Positions 35,240-43,422 of a stretch of 64,000 nt of DNA are shown here, one piece after another. This DNA is from Halobacterium rubrum. Its GTDB lineage: Archaea > Halobacteriota > Halobacteria > Halobacteriales > Halobacteriaceae. The notes below the pieces were generated by a model. That model did no database searches and was not told the origin of the DNA. It saw only the letters and a list, made by a program, of their open reading frames with translations. Both the position numbers and the translations under genes were made by a program. The stretch lies in contig NZ_JAJQQZ010000003.1 of assembly GCF_021729015.1 (NCBI RefSeq), forward strand, positions 248,001 through 312,000, given 5' to 3'. Numbering within the stretch: position 1 is the first letter of the stretch; each line of letters starts with the position of its first letter.

Positions 35240-36181
35240 TCACTCGCGCTCGGCCCGGATTTCGGCTGCCAGCCCCCGGGCCGCTTTCTGCACCGACTCG
35301 TCGCTGGACGTGGTGGGCTCCCAGCCCAGCGCGGACAGCTTCTCGATGGACAGCCGCATCTTCGGCACGTCCCCGGTCCAGCCGCGGTCGCCGCCCGTGT
35401 ACTCGTACTCGGGGTCGACGCCGAGCTCCTCGGCGACGATGTCCGCGATGCGGTTGACCGACGTCGTGGTTCGCGTACCGAGGTTGTAGACGTTCAGGTC
35501 CTCCTCGGCGTGCTCGACGACGTGGGTCATCGCGTCCACGCAGTCCTCGACGTGCAGGTAGGACTTCTCCTGCCGGCCGTTCCCCAGTATTTCGAGGGTC
35601 TCCGGGTCGTCCAGCAGCTTCTCGATGAAGTCCGGGACGACGTTGCCGCGCTGGCGGGGACCGACGATGTTCGCGAACCGGTACACCCACGACTGGATGC
35701 CGTGGCTGTGCGCGTACGTCGAGACGATGCCCTCGTCGGCGAGCTTCGACGCGCCGTAGATGGAGATGGGTTCGAGGGGCGCGTAGTCCTCGGGCGTCGG
35801 CATCGGCGCCTCGCCGTACACCGTCGACGACGACGTGAACGCGAACTTGTCGACGCCGACCTCGTGCATGCGCTCGAGGACGTTGTACGTCATCTCGCCG
35901 TTCTCCTCGAACAGCTGCCGGGAGTCGTCGTAGTTCGTGTCGGTGTACGCCGCGAAGTGGAAGACGATGTCCACCTCCTCCGTGATGGCTTCGGCGACGT
36001 CGGCCTCCTCGGTGACGTCGAGTTGCCGGAACTCGACGCCGTCCGGGACCGCCTCTCGGCTCCCCTTCGAGAGGTCGTCGACCGCGAGCACGTCGTTGTC
36101 GTCGGCCAGCGCGGCCGCGAGGTGGCTGCCGACCAGCCCGGCCGCGCCCGTGACCACGACCCGTTTGTCCGATAGCTCCAT
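35240..36181 (-). CDS. NAD-dependent nucleotide-sugar epimerase/dehydratase
   Basis: This 313-residue extended SDR protein has the NAD motif GAAGLVGSH (about 12-20), D at the end of strand 2, and the catalytic triad S-x-Y-x3-K in SSTVYGEAP and YGASK. The C-terminal substrate domain includes RQEKSYLHVEDCVDAM, typical of UDP-glucose 4-epimerase and related UDP-GlcA enzymes. It may supply sugars for S-layer glycosylation or exopolysaccharide. No other glycosylation gene is adjacent. It is 85 bp from the RecA-like gene, same strand. Confidence 0.9.
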   Translation of the reverse strand: MELSDKRVVVTGAAGLVGSHLAAALADDNDVLAVDDLSKGSREAVPDGVEFRQLDVTEEADVAEAITEEVDIVFHFAAYTDTNYDDSRQLFEENGEMTYNVLERMHEVGVDKFAFTSSSTVYGEAPMPTPEDYAPLEPISIYGASKLADEGIVSTYAHSHGIQSWVYRFANIVGPRQRGNVVPDFIEKLLDDPETLEILGNGRQEKSYLHVEDCVDAMTHVVEHAEEDLNVYNLGTRTTTSVNRIADIVAEELGVDPEYEYTGGDRGWTGDVPKMRLSIEKLSALGWEPTTSSDESVQKAARGLAAEIRAERE

Positions 36182-36218
36182 ACTCGACGCTCCGGGCGGC
36201 CGGCCAAGTGCGTTCTGG

Positions 36219-37100
36219 TTACCGGCCGGCGACCACGTCCTCGCTGTACGTCCAGAGGCGCGCTGCGAGGTCGTCGTCCCGGGCCTGCTCGCTCGGTGTG
36301 ACCGGCTCGCAGTCCCGGTAGTACGCGCCGCCATCGACGGCGTCGACAGCGGCGAGGAACGTCGGCGTGACCGCAGCCGACGCCGCGGTGTCGACGCGGC
36401 CGAACGTGAGCGGGCGCGGGACAAGCGAGAACACGGTCATCGCGGCCCGGACCGGCAGTGAGCTGTGCCGCCAGAGGCCGCTGGCCGGGACGAACCCGGG
36501 GTGACACGCGACCGCCTCGGGGCCGTCCCAGCGACGGTCGAGTTCCCGGGCGAACAGGACGTTCGCGAGCTTCGACCGCCCGTACGCCGCGAAGCCGTCG
36601 TAGTCCTCGCTCGTGCGGAGCTCCTCGAACACGAGGTCGCCACGCCGGTGGACCTCGGAGGCGACGGTGACGACCCGGCCGTCGTCGGCGACGTGGTCGC
36701 GGAGCCGGGTCGTGAGCGCGAACGGCGCGAGGTGGTTGACGTGGAACGTCGCCTCAACGCCGGCGTCGGTCACCCAGCCCTCGTCGAAGTGGGTGCCGGC
36801 GTTGTTCACGAGCACGTCCAGTCCGTCGGTGTGCTCGCGGACCTCGTCGGCGAGGCCCGCGAGGGCGTCGAGGTCGGCGAAGTCGGCGCGCAGGAACAGC
36901 GGGTCGGCACCGACGGCCCGGAGTTCGTCGGCGACCGCTTCGCCTCTGTCGCGGTCACGGCCGTGGACGAGCACGCGAGCGCCGAGGCGGCCGAGCGCGA
37001 GCGCCACCTCCCGGCCGACGCCGCTCGTCGCACCCGTCACGAGCGCCGTGGTTCCCGTCAGGTCGCGGTGGTGCACGCTCGCTCCGTCTTCTGGTCGCAT
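36219..37100 (-). CDS. Short-chain dehydrogenase/reductase (retinol dehydrogenase-like)
   Basis: This 293-residue classical SDR has the motif TGATSGVG (about 21-28), NNAG (about 98-101), the active serine in TVASE, and Y-x3-K in AAYGRSK. The closing PGFVPASGLWRH segment resembles retinol dehydrogenase/WW-domain oxidoreductase-like proteins. It probably reduces an aldehyde or ketone using NADPH. The gene lies 37 bp upstream of the epimerase gene on the same strand. Confidence 0.9.
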   Translation of the reverse strand: MRPEDGASVHHRDLTGTTALVTGATSGVGREVALALGRLGARVLVHGRDRDRGEAVADELRAVGADPLFLRADFADLDALAGLADEVREHTDGLDVLVNNAGTHFDEGWVTDAGVEATFHVNHLAPFALTTRLRDHVADDGRVVTVASEVHRRGDLVFEELRTSEDYDGFAAYGRSKLANVLFARELDRRWDGPEAVACHPGFVPASGLWRHSSLPVRAAMTVFSLVPRPLTFGRVDTAASAAVTPTFLAAVDAVDGGAYYRDCEPVTPSEQARDDDLAARLWTYSEDVVAGR

Positions 37101-37161
37101 ACACCGGGCTTCGACTCCCAGTCCCTCAATCCCCCGCTCCCGCGGCGGTGGCCGCCGCCCC

Positions 37162-37584
37162 TCACCTGACGACCGTGACGGGAACCGGCGCGTTCTGCAC
37201 GACCTTCTTCGCGATGTTCCCGACGAACAGGCGCTCTCGGAGCGTGCTGCTGTGACTGCCTAGCACCACGACGTCGTGGTTCTCGGCGTGTTCGACGATG
37301 ACGCTCGCGGGCTTCCCGAGCCCGACTTCCGCACCGACCTCGACGCCGTACTCGTCGGCGAGCTCCCGCGCCGGCCCGAACACCTCCTGGGCCTCCTCGG
37401 CGATCGCCTGTTCGACGTCCTCCTCGAGCGCGAGGCTGGACGCCGACCCCATCATTCCCGACGGCTCGCCGGCGACGTACAGCAAAGTGATGTCGTCCTG
37501 CCCGCCGTGTACGTCGAGCGCGTACTCCAGTGCTCGAGTCGCCAGTTCCGAACCGTCGACCGGCACCAGAACGCGTCGTGTCAT
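37162..37584 (-). CDS. Universal stress protein (UspA family)
   Basis: This 140-residue USP has the opening RRVLVPVDGSELATRALEYAL and the closing ATP-type motif GSHSSTLRERLFVGNIAKKVVQNAPVPVTVVR (read as G-S-H-S-S...G-N-I), both well kept. It is probably an ATP-binding stress protein and follows the PiT transporter by 37 bp. USP-transporter pairing is common in haloarchaea, suggesting a regulatory link. Confidence 0.93.
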   Translation of the reverse strand: MTRRVLVPVDGSELATRALEYALDVHGGQDDITLLYVAGEPSGMMGSASSLALEEDVEQAIAEEAQEVFGPARELADEYGVEVGAEVGLGKPASVIVEHAENHDVVVLGSHSSTLRERLFVGNIAKKVVQNAPVPVTVVR

Positions 37585-37621
37585 ACCCCTGCTAGAGACT
37601 GGCAGGGGATAACGTCTCGCC

Positions 37622-38800
37622 CTAGAACCCCCAGATGGGAACGAACCGGAAGGCGAGGTAGGCGCTGGCCGTGCCGACGACGGGCACGAGGTTCTGCATC
37701 GCGATGACTCGGACCGTCGTCCCCGGGTCGAAGAGGTCGCCAGCACTCGGGATGTCGGCGGCCTCCTCCTCGCCGATGTCGGGGACCGCCTCGTCGGGGT
37801 CGTCGGCCGCCAGGCCGCCGACGGAGACCTGGACGTCCTCTTCACCGGTCATCGCACCCTGCACGCTCACCGGCCGCGTCGCACGTCCCCAGCCGAGCCC
37901 GACGATGCTCACCGTCGCGATGACGACGAAGCTCGCGGGAATCCCGATGGCCGAGAGGAAGATGACCAGCGTCGCGCTCACCGACGCGACAACGATGGCC
38001 GCCGTCAGCGGCAGCTCCGTGATGTCGCTGCCCATCGTCTCGAGGGTGCGGCGCGCGATGGTGAACGACCCGACGCCGACCGCCGCACACCCCAGCAGGA
38101 TGGCGGGGTTCATCTCCACGACGCCGCTGCCGACCAGCGGCGCGATGGCGTTCGCGATGTTCGACGTCCCCGAGGAGAACGCCATCAGGCAGCCGATGGT
38201 GATGACGGTGACGACGCCGAACAGCTCCCGGCGGTTCGTCGTCTCCTCGGGCCGCGGCACGGGCACCGCGCCCGACCGGTCGAACACCAGCAACGGCCCC
38301 CTGCTGCGCTCCATCGCCACCCGCCGGTGGAGGCGCGCGTAGAAGTACCGGCCGATGATGAGCGACACCCAGAACCCGATGACCGGCGCGACCACCCACC
38401 AGATGGCGATCTCGCCCATCACGGCGACGTCGAGTGCGTTCCGCGCGAGGCCGAGGCCGGCGATTGAGCCGACCGCCGTCATCGACGTCGACGCGGGGAC
38501 GCCGGCGTAGTTCCCGACGAACAGCGCGAGCCCGATGAAGAACAGCACGCCGATGCTCGCCTCCAGCGTGAAGATGCCGGGCTGGCTGAGGAGGTCGGTG
38601 CCCAGCGTGTCCACGACCCGGCGGCCGAGCGTCCACGCCCCAATGAAGAAGAACAGCGTCATCAGGCCGGCTGCGGCCGGCTTCGACAGCGCCTTGGCGC
38701 CGACAGCCGGCCCGAAGGCCGGCCCGGTCGTCGAGCCGCCGACGTTGAAGCCGACGAACGCCGCGACGACGAGCCCGGCGCCGAGCAGGACGCTAACCAC
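37622..38800 (-). CDS. PiT-type inorganic phosphate/anion transporter
   Basis: This 392-residue integral membrane protein has about ten hydrophobic segments and two inverted PiT signatures: GFNVGGSTTGPAFGPAVGAK (about 18-37) and GTSNIANAIAPLVG (about 216-229). These match haloarchaeal PiT transporters for Na+ or H+-coupled phosphate uptake. A cytoplasmic acidic loop (about 315-360) is long. The start is GTG 38800. It is followed by a USP gene and preceded by the tetrad-repeat membrane protein 33 bp upstream, likely one operon. Confidence 0.88.
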   Translation of the reverse strand: MVSVLLGAGLVVAAFVGFNVGGSTTGPAFGPAVGAKALSKPAAAGLMTLFFFIGAWTLGRRVVDTLGTDLLSQPGIFTLEASIGVLFFIGLALFVGNYAGVPASTSMTAVGSIAGLGLARNALDVAVMGEIAIWWVVAPVIGFWVSLIIGRYFYARLHRRVAMERSRGPLLVFDRSGAVPVPRPEETTNRRELFGVVTVITIGCLMAFSSGTSNIANAIAPLVGSGVVEMNPAILLGCAAVGVGSFTIARRTLETMGSDITELPLTAAIVVASVSATLVIFLSAIGIPASFVVIATVSIVGLGWGRATRPVSVQGAMTGEEDVQVSVGGLAADDPDEAVPDIGEEEAADIPSAGDLFDPGTTVRVIAMQNLVPVVGTASAYLAFRFVPIWGF

Positions 38801-38833
38801 GGTCCGGCCCTCCGTGCGTCGGCGTTCCCCCAG

Positions 38834-39586
38834 TCACGACGCCACCTCGTCTCTCGACTCCGTTTCGTCGTCGTCGTCGCCGTCGTCGTCCGATTCGTCG
38901 GTGTCGTCCGTCGAGCTGCCTGCGGCTGCTGCTTCCGCGAGGCGTTCGTCCACGGTCTCTTTGACCGTCTCCTCGACGGTCTCTTCGACCGTCTCCTTGA
39001 CGGACGTCTCGACCTGCTCCTCGACGGATTCCTTGACGGACTCCTCGACGGTCTCGGAGACGGTTTCGTCGACCTGCTTCTCGACGGACTCCTTGACGGA
39101 TTCTTCGACGGTCTCGCCGACGGTTTCGTCGACAGTCTGCTCGACGGACTCGCTTACCGTCTCGTCCACCGTCTTCTCAACCGTATCCTCCACGGTCTGT
39201 TCGACGGTCTCGCCGACGGTTTCGTCGACTGTCTGCTCGACGGTCTCGCCCACCGTGTCCTCGACGGTCTCGCTGACCGTCTCGTCGACGGTCTGGCTGA
39301 TCGTCTCGTCGACCGTCTTCTCCACCGTCTCGCCGACCGTCTGCTCGACTGCCTCGTCCATCGACTCCTCGACCGACTCGCTGACCGTCTCGTCGACGGC
39401 CCGGGTCATCCACTCGGGGTCGAAGCGCGCCATCTTCCACGCGATGTGAAGGATGTACGCCGCAAGCACTCCGAACCCGAACGCGACACCCGTCTGGGTC
39501 CCGACCTGCAGAATCAGGCCGACGGCCGCGAACAGCAACACCCCGTACGCGAGGTCGGTCAGACTGTCGACGCGACTCGGATTCAC
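38834..39586 (-). CDS. Membrane-anchored tetrad-repeat protein
   Basis: This 250-residue protein has two hydrophobic helices (about 13-28 and 33-50). A 153-residue stretch (64-216) then has an apolar residue at every fourth position without a break: 39 positions, all Val except M76, I96 and L216. The residues between are mostly D, E, T, S, K, Q and G (units such as VDET, VGET, VEQT). An acidic tail follows (DESDDDGDDDD). The start is GTG 39586. A strict period of four is not the heptad of an ordinary coiled coil. It is upstream of the PiT transporter, so it may be a partner or regulator; this is inference. I recognise no family. Confidence 0.75.
   Translation of the reverse strand: MNPSRVDSLTDLAYGVLLFAAVGLILQVGTQTGVAFGFGVLAAYILHIAWKMARFDPEWMTRAVDETVSESVEESMDEAVEQTVGETVEKTVDETISQTVDETVSETVEDTVGETVEQTVDETVGETVEQTVEDTVEKTVDETVSESVEQTVDETVGETVEESVKESVEKQVDETVSETVEESVKESVEEQVETSVKETVEETVEETVKETVDERLAEAAAAGSSTDDTDESDDDGDDDDETESRDEVAS
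38939..39397 (-). repeat. 12-bp repeat array encoding V-x-x-x tetrads
   Basis: About 38 successive 12-bp units encode the four-residue repeats of the gene at 38834-39586. Units such as VDET, VSET, VGET and VEQT recur with codon differences, so the array is old or selected at protein level rather than a fresh expansion. Confidence 0.8.
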
Positions 39587-39596
39587 GATACCACCA

Positions 39597-39615
39597 CCAC
39601 ACGAGCGTCGTGTGG
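39597..39615. repeat. 19-bp palindrome before the tetrad-repeat gene
   Basis: CCACACGA and TCGTGTGG flank a GCG centre, 11-29 bp upstream of the GTG at 39586. It overlaps where a leaderless promoter should be, and I see no clear TATA box there. It could be an operator or a leader hairpin for the repeat-protein/PiT operon. Confidence 0.5.
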
Positions 39616-39781
39616 AACTCTGTGCCAGCTACGGCGTGACGTACTCGGCGACAATGTTGTATCCAGATACCGTCCCGAGTGGGATAGTGATTCCGATGGG
39701 GTAGGGTGGGGTACGCGAACGCGGCCCACTCTGCGGCGCGCATCCGAAACGCGTACCCCGGCGGGCCGACTGCCGGGACGT

Positions 39782-40402
39782 ATGCAGGGGGAACCCGAGG
39801 TCGCCGTGCTCCGGTACGGCCACCGGCCGGGCCGGGACGACCGCATGACGACACACGTCGGGCTGACGGCGCGCGCGCTCGGCGCCGACCGGGTGCTGTT
39901 CCCGGACAACGCCTCGCAGTCCGCCGAGACCGTCCGGGACATCACCGGCCGGTTCGGCGGGCCGTTCGACGTCGAACTCACCGAGGAACTGAACGCGACC
40001 GTCGAGAACTGGGACGGCGTGGTCGTCCACCTCACGATGTACGGCGAGCGCGTGCAGGACGTCGAGACCGAGGTCCGCGACGCCAACCGGGAGGAGCCGC
40101 TGCTGGTCGTCGTCGGCGGCGAGAAGGTGCCGGGGGACGTGTACGAGGCCGCCGACTGGAACGTCGGCGTGACGAACCAGCCCCACAGCGAGGTCGCGGG
40201 ACTGGCGGTGTTCCTCGACCGGCTGTTCGACGGCCGCGAACTCGAACAGGACTACGAGAACGCGGAGCGCCGCGTGATTCCCGAGGAACTCGGCAAGCAC
40301 GTCGTCGACGTCGGCGACGAGACGGACGGCGACGGCGAAAGAGCGGCTGCCGGCGACGGTGACGGACAGGCAGCGGGCGGCGACCCCGAGCCCGAGAACT
40401 GA
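39782..40402 (+). CDS. trm56: tRNA (cytidine(56)-2'-O)-methyltransferase
   Basis: This 206-residue SPOUT enzyme methylates the 2'-OH of C56 in the T-loop of archaeal tRNA. It opens VAVLRYGHRPGRDDRMTTHVGLTARALGADR. The knotted C-terminal part VVVGGEKVPGDVYEAADWNVGVTNQPHSEVAGLAVFLDRLF is diagnostic of the family. A disordered acidic Gly-rich tail follows (about 180-206). The ATG at 39782 lies just upstream of the conserved first strand. Length apart from the tail is normal. Confidence 0.94.
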   Translation: MQGEPEVAVLRYGHRPGRDDRMTTHVGLTARALGADRVLFPDNASQSAETVRDITGRFGGPFDVELTEELNATVENWDGVVVHLTMYGERVQDVETEVRDANREEPLLVVVGGEKVPGDVYEAADWNVGVTNQPHSEVAGLAVFLDRLFDGRELEQDYENAERRVIPEELGKHVVDVGDETDGDGERAAAGDGDGQAAGGDPEPEN

Positions 40403-40478
40403 CTGGACGGCCGTCGGCAGTCCAGCGTACGGGCGTTCACGGCCTCGCAGCGCCCGCGAGCGCCCCCGGAGTGACAAG

Positions 40479-40487
40479 ACTTAATGG
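40479..40487 (+). promoter_or_regulatory. TATA box of tfe
   Basis: ACTTAATGG lies 24-32 bp before the ATG at 40511, consistent with a leaderless mRNA for the tfe operon. Confidence 0.55.
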
Positions 40488-40510
40488 CGCTCCGGCCGCC
40501 GTTTCCTACA

Positions 40511-41029
40511 ATGGCTTTTGAGGACCTGCTGGACGACCCCGTGGTGCAGAAGTACCTCCACGAGCTGGTCGGACCGAAGGGGATGCCGGTCGCGGCCGCC
40601 CCGCCGGACGGCGAGGTGACGGACGAGGAACTCGCCGAGCGGCTCGGTCTGGAGCTCAACGACGTGCGGCGCGCGCTGTTCATCCTCTACGAGAACGACC
40701 TCGCGACCTACCGCCGGGTCCGCGACGAGGACTCGGGGTGGCTCACGTACCTCTGGACGTTCCAGTACGAGAACGTCCCCGAGAACCTCCGCGAGGAGAT
40801 GGAGCGGCTGCTGGAGGCGCTCGTCGAGCGCCGCGAGTACGAGCTCCAGAACGAGTTCTACCTCTGTGAGGTGTGCTCGATCCGGTTCGAGTTCGGGGAG
40901 GCGATGGACCTCGGGTTCGAGTGTCCGGAGTGTGGCTCCGCCGTCGAAGCGATGGAGAACACCGACCTCGTGGACGCGATGGACGAACGCATCGAGGAAC
41001 TGCGCTCGGAACTCGCCGTGGAGGCCTGA
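40511..41029 (+). CDS. tfe: Transcription factor E, alpha subunit
   Basis: TFE stabilises the melted initiation complex with RNA polymerase and TFB. The 172-residue protein has an N-terminal extended winged helix (about 5-90, with WLTYLWTFQYENVPE) and a C-terminal zinc ribbon with C119, C122, C138 and C141. The ATG at 40511 is preceded by a TATA box at leaderless distance. Its stop shares a base with the ATG of the DUF2110 gene (TGATG). The following two genes are therefore translationally coupled. Confidence 0.96.
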   Translation: MAFEDLLDDPVVQKYLHELVGPKGMPVAAAPPDGEVTDEELAERLGLELNDVRRALFILYENDLATYRRVRDEDSGWLTYLWTFQYENVPENLREEMERLLEALVERREYELQNEFYLCEVCSIRFEFGEAMDLGFECPECGSAVEAMENTDLVDAMDERIEELRSELAVEA

Positions 41030-41703
41030 TGGTCGTACTCGCATCCAAGGTGTACGTGGAGGGCGACGCCCGCGAGCGCGCTCTCGACGGCCTCCGGTCG
41101 CTGGTCGACAACGACGTCGGTGGCCTCGACGTCGAGTTCGAGGTCGGCGTCCGCCACGACGACTTCCCGACGGTGACGCTGGAGGGCCCCGACGAGGTGG
41201 CGGCGCGGAACGCGCTCGCCGAGACGTGGGGCGAGATCACGCCGGAGTTCGAGGCCGGCGAGACGTACGTCGGGACTCTCGAGTCCTGGGACGCCGACGG
41301 CTTCGTGCTGGACGCCGGCGAGGACGTGCGGATTCCCGCCGACGAGTTCGACCTCGGGCCGGGCAGCCCGAGCCAGATCCGGGAGCGATTCGGGCTCTTG
41401 CAGCACGTGCCGCTGACGTTCGTGTACGGCGGCGACGGCGAGTCGCCGTCGCTGGCCGACGAGGAACGCGACCGGCTCTACGACTGGACGCGGGGCTCCG
41501 GGCGACTGAACGTCAACAGCGCGACCCGCGGCGAAGTGCGGGCGACGGTGAACCGCGCCGGGCACGCCCGCGACATCGTCACCGTCGAACGCCTCGGTCT
41601 CCTCGAGCAGAGCGTCGTCTGCAAGGACTCCACCGACCCGCCGGGGCTGCTGTCCGCGGTCGGGAAGCACCTCCCGTCGGAGCTCCTCGCCGTCGTTCCA
41701 TGA
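41029..41703 (+). CDS. DUF2110 family protein
   Basis: This 224-residue soluble protein matches the archaeal DUF2110 family, usually encoded directly after tfe. It begins VVLASKVYVEG. The middle GEITPEFEAGETYVGTLESWDADGFVLDAGEDVRIPADEF looks S1/OB-like. The C-terminal part (SGRLNVNSATRGEVRATVNRAGHARDIVTVERLGLLEQSVVC) is conserved and rather basic. This suggests nucleic-acid binding and a transcription-linked role, but the function is not known. It overlaps tfe by one base and the next gene by four. Confidence 0.88.
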   Translation: MVVLASKVYVEGDARERALDGLRSLVDNDVGGLDVEFEVGVRHDDFPTVTLEGPDEVAARNALAETWGEITPEFEAGETYVGTLESWDADGFVLDAGEDVRIPADEFDLGPGSPSQIRERFGLLQHVPLTFVYGGDGESPSLADEERDRLYDWTRGSGRLNVNSATRGEVRATVNRAGHARDIVTVERLGLLEQSVVCKDSTDPPGLLSAVGKHLPSELLAVVP

Positions 41704-42419
41704 GCAACCGCTGGGTCGTCGCGCTCGCGGTCGCGGCGCTCGCGGTCACCGCCGGCTGTCTCGGAGCTGGTGGCGGCGGCGGGCCGTCGGACGAACAGCT
41801 CGCCGAGGACGCGACCTACGAGTGGGACCGCGACGCGGACGTCCGCGTGAACGTCACCGGCGGTCAGTACGCCGTCGTCGCGGACGTCGACAACCGGAGC
41901 GAGGTGAAGTTCGCGCAGCGCGGGGGCTTCGGCGGCCGGAACCCGCTGCAGATCTCGGCGGTGCAGTTCCGGTACCCGAACGGCACCACCGTCGACAGCG
42001 AGGACATCGAGGTGTCCACCCAGAACTCGCGGACGGTCGTGACGTTCCCCCAGGACAACGGGACGTTCGCGTACAAGGCGCCAGCGGGCAGCCGGCAGGT
42101 GTCCGTGCAGGTCGGCTTCGAGGGCTCTCACGAGCTCGTGCTCCCGGCGGGGATGCGCGTCTCCTTCCCGGTGCTCGGGTACGTCGAGCCCGCCGGGTTC
42201 GAGAAGTCCGTCGAGGACAACCGCGTGCACGCCAGCTGGGAGTCGATGGACGCCGGTACTATCGACGCACGGTACTACCTCGAGCGCGACCTCCTGCTGT
42301 TCGGTGGGGCGACCGGCGTGCTGGCGCTGGCAGCAGTCGGCGGCGTGATCTACTACCGGCTGCGAATCCGGCGGCTGGAGGACGAACGCGAGGAAGCCGG
42401 GCTGGACGTCGAGAAGTAG
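41700..42419 (+). CDS. DUF5803-like lipoprotein with C-terminal membrane anchor
   Basis: This 239-residue protein has a bacterial-type lipobox (AVTAGC, Cys20) after a hydrophobic signal, a beta-rich extracellular domain with N-x-T/S sites (about 40-190), and a C-terminal transmembrane helix (about 200-220) with a basic end. The start ATG overlaps the DUF2110 stop (ATGA). It is a secreted, membrane-anchored protein of unknown role in the tfe operon. I recall this haloarchaeal family as DUF5803. Confidence 0.8.
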   Translation: MSNRWVVALAVAALAVTAGCLGAGGGGGPSDEQLAEDATYEWDRDADVRVNVTGGQYAVVADVDNRSEVKFAQRGGFGGRNPLQISAVQFRYPNGTTVDSEDIEVSTQNSRTVVTFPQDNGTFAYKAPAGSRQVSVQVGFEGSHELVLPAGMRVSFPVLGYVEPAGFEKSVEDNRVHASWESMDAGTIDARYYLERDLLLFGGATGVLALAAVGGVIYYRLRIRRLEDEREEAGLDVEK

Positions 42420-42458
42420 GGCGGAGCTTTTCTCGCGGGAGCCCCAAGCCCGGGGCAC

Positions 42459-43145
42459 ATGCAGGTGGCGCTGGTGACCGTCGGTGACGAACTGCTCGCT
42501 GGCGACACGGTGAACTCGAACGCCGCGTGGCTCGGCCAGCGGCTCGCGGAGCGCGGCGTCTCGGTCGGCCGCACGGTCGTCGTGCCGGACGACGTCGACG
42601 CCATCCGCGAGGAGGTGGGTCGGCTCTCGGAGCGATACGACGCCGTGCTCGTGACGGGCGGCGTCGGGCCGACCCACGACGACGTGACGATGGACGGCGT
42701 CGCGGCGGTGTTCGACCGGGGAATAGACGAGCACGAGGACGCCGTGGCGTACTTCCAGCGCCACGACACGTACGCGGCCGAGGATCTGACCGACGGGACG
42801 ACACACCTCCCGGAGGGCGCGCGACTGCTGGAGAACCCGGAGGGCGTGGCGCCGGGGGCGGTCGTGGAGAACGTCTACGTGCTGCCGGGCGTCCCGGCGG
42901 AGATGAAGGGGATGTTCGAGACGGTCGCCGACGAGTTCGCCGGCGAGGGGACGTACGTGGAAGTGGTGTCCGTCGACGCGCCGGAGAGTTCACTCATCGA
43001 CACCGTCGACGCGCTCCGGGACGCCTACGACGTGACCGTCGGCAGCTACCCGGGCGAGGAAGTGCGCGTGAAGATACAGCACCGGGACGCCGACACGACC
43101 CGGGAGGCCGCCGACTGGTTCCGGGAACGCGTACAGGAGAAGTGA
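42459..43145 (+). CDS. Molybdopterin-binding/CinA N-terminal-like protein
   Basis: This 228-residue protein matches the competence-damage (CinA) N-terminal MoaB/MogA-like domain: VTVGDELLAGDTVNSNAAWL, VLVTGGVGPTHDDVT and NVYVLPGVPAEMKGMF are all conserved. In CinA the domain has ADP-ribose pyrophosphatase or NMN-related activity, whereas MoaB-like proteins bind molybdopterin. The C-terminal deamidase domain is absent, as is usual in archaea. It follows the DUF5803-like gene by 39 bp in the same direction. Confidence 0.9.
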   Translation: MQVALVTVGDELLAGDTVNSNAAWLGQRLAERGVSVGRTVVVPDDVDAIREEVGRLSERYDAVLVTGGVGPTHDDVTMDGVAAVFDRGIDEHEDAVAYFQRHDTYAAEDLTDGTTHLPEGARLLENPEGVAPGAVVENVYVLPGVPAEMKGMFETVADEFAGEGTYVEVVSVDAPESSLIDTVDALRDAYDVTVGSYPGEEVRVKIQHRDADTTREAADWFRERVQEK

Positions 43146-43164
43146 GGCGACGACGGTCGTGTGG

Positions 43165-43278
43165 TCAGCGGAAGAGGTACGCCAGCCAGCCGACCGTCAG
43201 TGCGAGCCCCAGAATCGTGACGACCCAGCCCGTGAGGTTCGGTGGGAGCGACGAGCCTGCTTCGAGCAGCGTGAACAT
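43165..43278 (-). CDS. 37-residue membrane microprotein
   Basis: This small gene encodes MFTLLEAGSSLPPNLTGWVV followed by one hydrophobic helix ending WLAYLFR (37 residues in all). The TATA-like element GTCTTTAACG (43301-43310) lies 23-32 bp upstream of the ATG on the minus strand, the expected leaderless spacing. The N-terminal half is amphipathic and the last 20 residues span the membrane. Its role is unknown. It is convergent with the CinA-like gene. Confidence 0.72.
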   Translation of the reverse strand: MFTLLEAGSSLPPNLTGWVVTILGLALTVGWLAYLFR

Positions 43279-43300
43279 ACGCGTTCGTTCCGAGGGCTCG

Positions 43301-43310
43301 GTCTTTAACG
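43301..43310 (-). promoter_or_regulatory. TATA box of the 37-residue gene
   Basis: Read on the minus strand this is CGTTAAAGAC, 23-32 bp upstream of the ATG at 43278. Confidence 0.5.
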
Positions 43311-43422
43311 CTTGGTTCCGGCGGCGCCGCCAGCGGGTTCACGGGCCCGCGTCGTCGACGCACGACGGCGGACTGTGGGGGTAACCGGGCGGCTTTTCGG
43401 CCCGGCCGACGGAGTGTCGGGT

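Noticed and set aside
38939-39397. CRISPR-like array
   Set aside because: The repeat is 12 bp, continuous and in frame with a protein, with no spacers or cas genes.
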